From: Amphibalanus amphitrite
Lineage: Eukaryota; Arthropoda; Thecostraca; Balanomorpha; Balanidae
NCBI RefSeq assembly: GCF_019059575.1
Contig: NW_024881570.1
Span: 558,001-622,000, forward strand
Length of the DNA stretch: 64,000 nt
Reading direction: 5' to 3'
The notes beneath the pieces are model-generated. The model searched no databases. It saw only the letters and a list, made by a program, of their open reading frames with translations, and had not been told where the DNA came from. Below, one piece after another: positions 60,358 through 64,000 of the stretch (its first letter is position 1; each line of letters begins with the position of its first letter). A program made the translations under genes and the position numbers.

Positions 60358-61393
60358 TTAACCCTCGCCCTGGCAGGGGGGTCGGTGCGACCCCATCCCC
60401 CTAAGGTTTTTCAAAGATAGCGTAAAAACGGCGGCGCGCAGCGCCGCCAAATTTGGCGCTGCCTATGGGACAACCTTTTTACATATGACCTGAAACTTTC
60501 AGGTCCGGGTGATCTTGGGTCAGGTCACCAGGTCAGAACAACCGGTACAAGGTCATGGTCAAATTTCAATTTGTTTATGCACCTGTCCAACTCACAGTTT
60601 TGGACTGATTTCCTTCAAACTTTCAGGATGTACTAAATTCACCGAGTTGTATAACATATATTTCGTTTTTTTCATGTCACTGACCTGAGGTCAGTTAGAG
60701 GTCATTACGTCGTAATGTTAAGCCTATGGGAAAATATTCAATTCGGAAAATACTGAAGACATCCGCTTCGTTCAATCACTTTTGTGCTTTGACACCACAG
60801 TACTTAACATTATGTCACTTGGTGCTTCTTTGTTTGGTGTACTTATCCAAGGGTCAGGTCAAATGAGGTCAACTGAGGTCAAATGACGTTTGTGCCGATA
60901 CCTTGTCACATAATAAAGATAAAGCTTTCAAAATGGTACCATTCTGCTCCTCTTGAACAGCCGAGTCGAATGATATGCAACATTAAGCATTTTGACCATT
61001 CTTAAGACTTAAGTTGTACTTAGCTGATGTGCTTAATATTTTAAGTACACGTAAGCAAGCAAAAGAAGTACATCATTCGACGCGCCTTGACGTGCTGAGT
61101 TCACTGGTGCTTTTGTTTTTGTTCTATCTTAATTAGATAAAAAGTTAGAAGCAAAAAACTTTTGACCTTTGAAAGCGAAAATTTTACACGTATACCCCCC
61201 AAAACCCCCCTAAATATTGACCTAGAGCAACCAAATTTGCACAGGGGCGAGAACTCCAGGGGGCCCACCTATCTACCAAATTTGGTGTTTCTAGGTGCCA
61301 TAGGAGGCAATCGCAAGGGGGGGGGGGGGTTCGCATCGACCCCTCTCCTGCCAGGCAGTGTTATGAAAAATGCCCTGCCAGGGCGAGGGTTAA
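60358..61393. mobile_element. TTAA element with perfect barcode terminal repeats (1036 bp)
   Basis: The first 21 bases (TTAACCCTCG, then CCCTGGCAGGG) are the exact inverse of the last 21. The 5' end runs into a G-tract, the loop TCGGTGCGA and a C-tract. At the 3' end a G-tract/C-run (61316-61348) is followed by TCCTGCCAGG, about 20 bases and the terminal CCTGCCAGGGCGAGGGTTAA. The interior has AGGTCA half-sites near 60510-60560, 60670-60700 and 60850-60890. Nonautonomous. The TTAA boundaries suggest piggyBac-type mobilisation. Confidence 0.75.
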
Positions 61394-62998
61394 AAAATTA
61401 ACACATTTTTATGCAGAAACAATTGAGATGTGAGACTCTCCATAACACTGTAACACGGTCATAGGGGTGTGATTCTAAACACACATATCCAGCGCCGTGC
61501 TGGTGGTGCGAGTTTTCCGTGGAGTGCTGGGGGGGGGGGGGACCGCATTTTCGCGCCCCAGCTAGCTCGGCTCTTGGGTCATCTAGCGACACGCGGTAAA
61601 CGGCGCTTCGATAGTCAAAAATAATGAAAATAATCCTGTCATTTTTAGATCATGTCAAAGATCAGGTCACCAGAGGTCATCAAAGGTCAAATTTTGCCTC
61701 TTTCAATAGTTTTTGAAAACCGGCGCATAGCTTGGGAACCAAAAAGAGCCGCAGCACCGCGGAAAGGCGCGTTCGATTGCCATTTTTAACGCTCTTTCGT
61801 AATGTGTCCTCAGATGTGACCTCAGGTCAACAGTTTAGCCTCTAGAGAGAAAAAAGAACTCTACAAATAACCGTTTTACGAAAATAATAGTGTATTTCTG
61901 TAATCACTTTTGACTCAATAGAGTCACGATATTGCTTTTGGCAGCATCATATTCCTCTTGTTGAAACGCATTGAATGAGCTATAATTTGACCTTGAGGGG
62001 TAATTTTGAAAATTTTACTTAAGGTCAAGGTCATGACTTGACCGGAAAAGGTCATGCTCCATATCGGTCGATTCTTTTCGTCAAGCTGAACAGTGAACAC
62101 ATCTGAGTTTTTTTTTTACCGCTCTAGCATGTCTCTCAATCAATGTTAGAGAGTGTTTAAAACGACGTTCTTCGAAAAGATGCGCATTGCAATTTTCTCC
62201 CATTCACTTATAATGGAGATTGCGCAAAATTGCCCTGGCATTAGGTCATCGATATCAAAGTTCTGAGATATAGGTATATTTTATAGATTCTTTTACTTTT
62301 ATCAATCGCCGAAAATTGCAATACAATCATTCAGTTGGTGTAGCTACTACGAGCATTCTTTCTGCGGTGAGGTTACTTGAAGTGGCCTGGTGAACTGATC
62401 TTTGGCGACGACCTGGGTCTGAAATTTTAACAACATTTGTGGGAAAAGATGCTGAGCAGGTGTGCCAAAGAAGACGGTGGCTCCACGCAGCCATTTGTGA
62501 GCTATCTGCGAAAACCACGGGGGGGGGGGGTCCGAACGCTTTACCCGGTCAGGGCGGGTTAAAATCGGTATTAGTCGTTGCATCTCGCGACGGCACACAT
62601 GCTCGTTTTTTTCCGCTAGCCACACTGTGGCTCAGCATCCATGCACAGTGTGCATTGCACACACTGTCTCCGTGAGGGTTGTGCTGGATGAATAGACAAC
62701 CACGCGTCGGACACTATTCGTTTATCCAACTTCGTCGTGCAACGGGCTTCCGAGCGTGTTTGCCAACCATGCTTGCCAGCATTACCTGCAATGGAAAATG
62801 TTCCGTTGTGACTAAAAAAGACAATATTTTAAGTCTGCATAGGTGGGGTCAATGGGTTTCTGAGAAACTTTGTCTAGGAGCTAGGGACATTCCCAACATC
62901 TGATGAAATTTGATGCAATTATTAGGTCACTGCATTGGGCGAGGAGTGATGTTTGCTCTGCTCTGCGCTCAACCTTTGCAATTGATAACTTAAGCTTT
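61394..62998. repeat. Further family B fragments
   Basis: G-tracts at about 61529-61541 and 62520-62531 and the terminus-like GGTCAGGGCGGGTTAA (62548-62563), with GGTCA clusters near 61650-61690 and 61985-62055. These fragments are degraded or truncated and their limits are unclear. A mirror motif GTGTGCATTGCACACACTGT lies near 62645. No gene. Confidence 0.5.
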
Positions 62999-63920
62999 TT
63001 AACCCTCGCCCGCACATGGGGGGGGGGGGTTGCCACCCCCCCCCCCCCCCAGGCAGTCTTTCTGCTCTGCACTCAACATTTTTAGAGCTAGAAGGCTGAT
63101 TTTTCGTATAGCTGCTCGTCTATCCTTTCTTGATGTCCACTGAAAATTTCAAGTTTCTGTGATTTTTGGTTTCGGAGATATGACCTTGTTTTTCAGGTCA
63201 TGTCATGACCCAAATGGCCAATTCTCAACATCTTGCGTTTGCCATGGGCCTTGTGAGCTTTTGACACCCTGATTTCGGCCTTTTTTGCCAGTCTTACCTC
63301 CCACCTATCATGGAACATGTTGTTCGACGATGTACAGGGGTCAAGGTCAGGGTCAAGGTCAACCTAGGTCATCTAAGATAATTGCGTTTTAGGCAAGCTG
63401 AATTTACTTTTTGTGAAGTTTTTTGACTGCTTTTTTGGTAAAAGCTTCTCAGATCATGATTTCATGTGATATGGACTCAAAAACAATCGGTGCACACATC
63501 AGTATACACACAGACACACACAGACATACAAACACATGTAATTGACCTTGACCTAACTTGACCTGAAATGACCTCAGCAGCAAAATTCTGGTCGGATAGT
63601 GTGACAAAGAGGTTCTAGCTGGCTTGGCACCAGAAAACAGCATCGTCATCGGTATTTGATAAGCAGCGCACTTGATATCCAACGGTGACCCAAAACAGCA
63701 ACATTTTTTAGTTTGACCTGACCTGGAAGGTCAATGAATGACCTGAGAAGGTAAAACTGGGTATCATTGGATTCGTCTCTTCCCAAAGAATCTTTTTGGT
63801 CTTTACTGCTAAGCTCTATCTCCAACAGGAACGAAATGGCGCGGGGGGGGGGTGGCAACCACCCCCCCCCCCCCATGTGCGTTCTAGGATGGGAAAATGG
63901 CATGTGCGGGCGAGGGTTAA
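62999..63920. mobile_element. TTAA element with barcode terminal repeats (922 bp)
   Basis: TTAACCCTCGCCCGCACATG at the left is the exact inverse of the last 20 bases. The left continues with a G-tract, the loop TTGCCA and a C-tract (63018-63050). Before the right end come a G/C hairpin with loop TGGCAACCA (63844-63873), then CATGTGCG, about 22 bases and the terminal CATGTGCGGGCGAGGGTTAA. The interior has GGTCAAGGTCA arrays near 63335-63375 and 63540-63580. Noncoding. Confidence 0.75.
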
Positions 63921-64000
63921 CATTTCCGAGAAGTATGCGCATCTGGCTGACCTTATCCTCACTTCTGTATGGAAATATGAAATTGCCAAAATAAATTACT

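Overview
This is a repeat-dense animal nuclear window. Spliced genes, a cytosolic ribosomal protein gene, a mitochondrial ketoacyl synthase gene, AATAAA polyadenylation signals and many nested eukaryotic transposons exclude a prokaryote. A secreted trypsin-like zymogen of the clotting/prophenoloxidase-cascade type, together with Penelope-like, mariner, Ty3-like and LINE elements, suggests an invertebrate, probably an arthropod such as a crustacean. The species cannot be named from sequence alone.

Conventional genes: (1) a five-exon minus-strand gene (12000-18007) for a new-looking single-pass membrane protein with signal peptide, Pro/Thr stalk, EGF-like and EB-like cysteine modules, transmembrane helix and a cytoplasmic tail with two PPxY motifs; (2) the complete four-exon ribosomal protein S11 gene (minus, 25750-31649); (3) OXSM, mitochondrial 3-oxoacyl-ACP synthase, three exons (plus, 47750-49483); (4) a single-exon secreted serine protease (plus, 57244-58209). 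A probable last exon of a low-complexity protein lies at 9821-10846 (minus), and a possible first coding exon lies in a CpG-rich block at 7527-7557 (minus).

Mobile DNA fills most of the rest. 3.3-5.5 kb and 10.9-11.8 kb hold a fold-back family rich in CACGTG palindromes, one copy with a hAT-like MITE. At 12.9-14.0 kb a nearly perfect 519-bp-arm palindrome is a head-to-head pair of 5'-truncated Penelope-like element ends with a 15-bp target duplication. At 32.2-42 kb a LINE carries an inserted Ty3-like LTR element (identical 121-bp LTRs, 5-bp target duplication, self-complementary primer site) that splits an otherwise in-frame ORF2. At 45.7-47.4 kb a mariner carries a 700-bp hAT-like insert. 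At 50.7-54.4 kb an intact 1067-codon reverse transcriptase element with a CXC-like zinc motif and a restriction-like endonuclease region sits between 12-bp target duplications; the matching unoccupied site is in another repeat copy at 21.58 kb.

The most unusual material is a family of TTAA-bounded elements (12.6-14.9, 19.9-20.8, 44.4-45.6, 50.3-55.8, 54.8-55.7, 60.4-61.4, 63.0-63.9 kb). Their terminal repeats share an outer CCC(G/T)CG core. Inside it lies a short segment that matches between the two ends of one element but differs between elements. They also carry G-tract/loop/C-tract hairpins, and their interiors are packed with AGGTCA half-sites.
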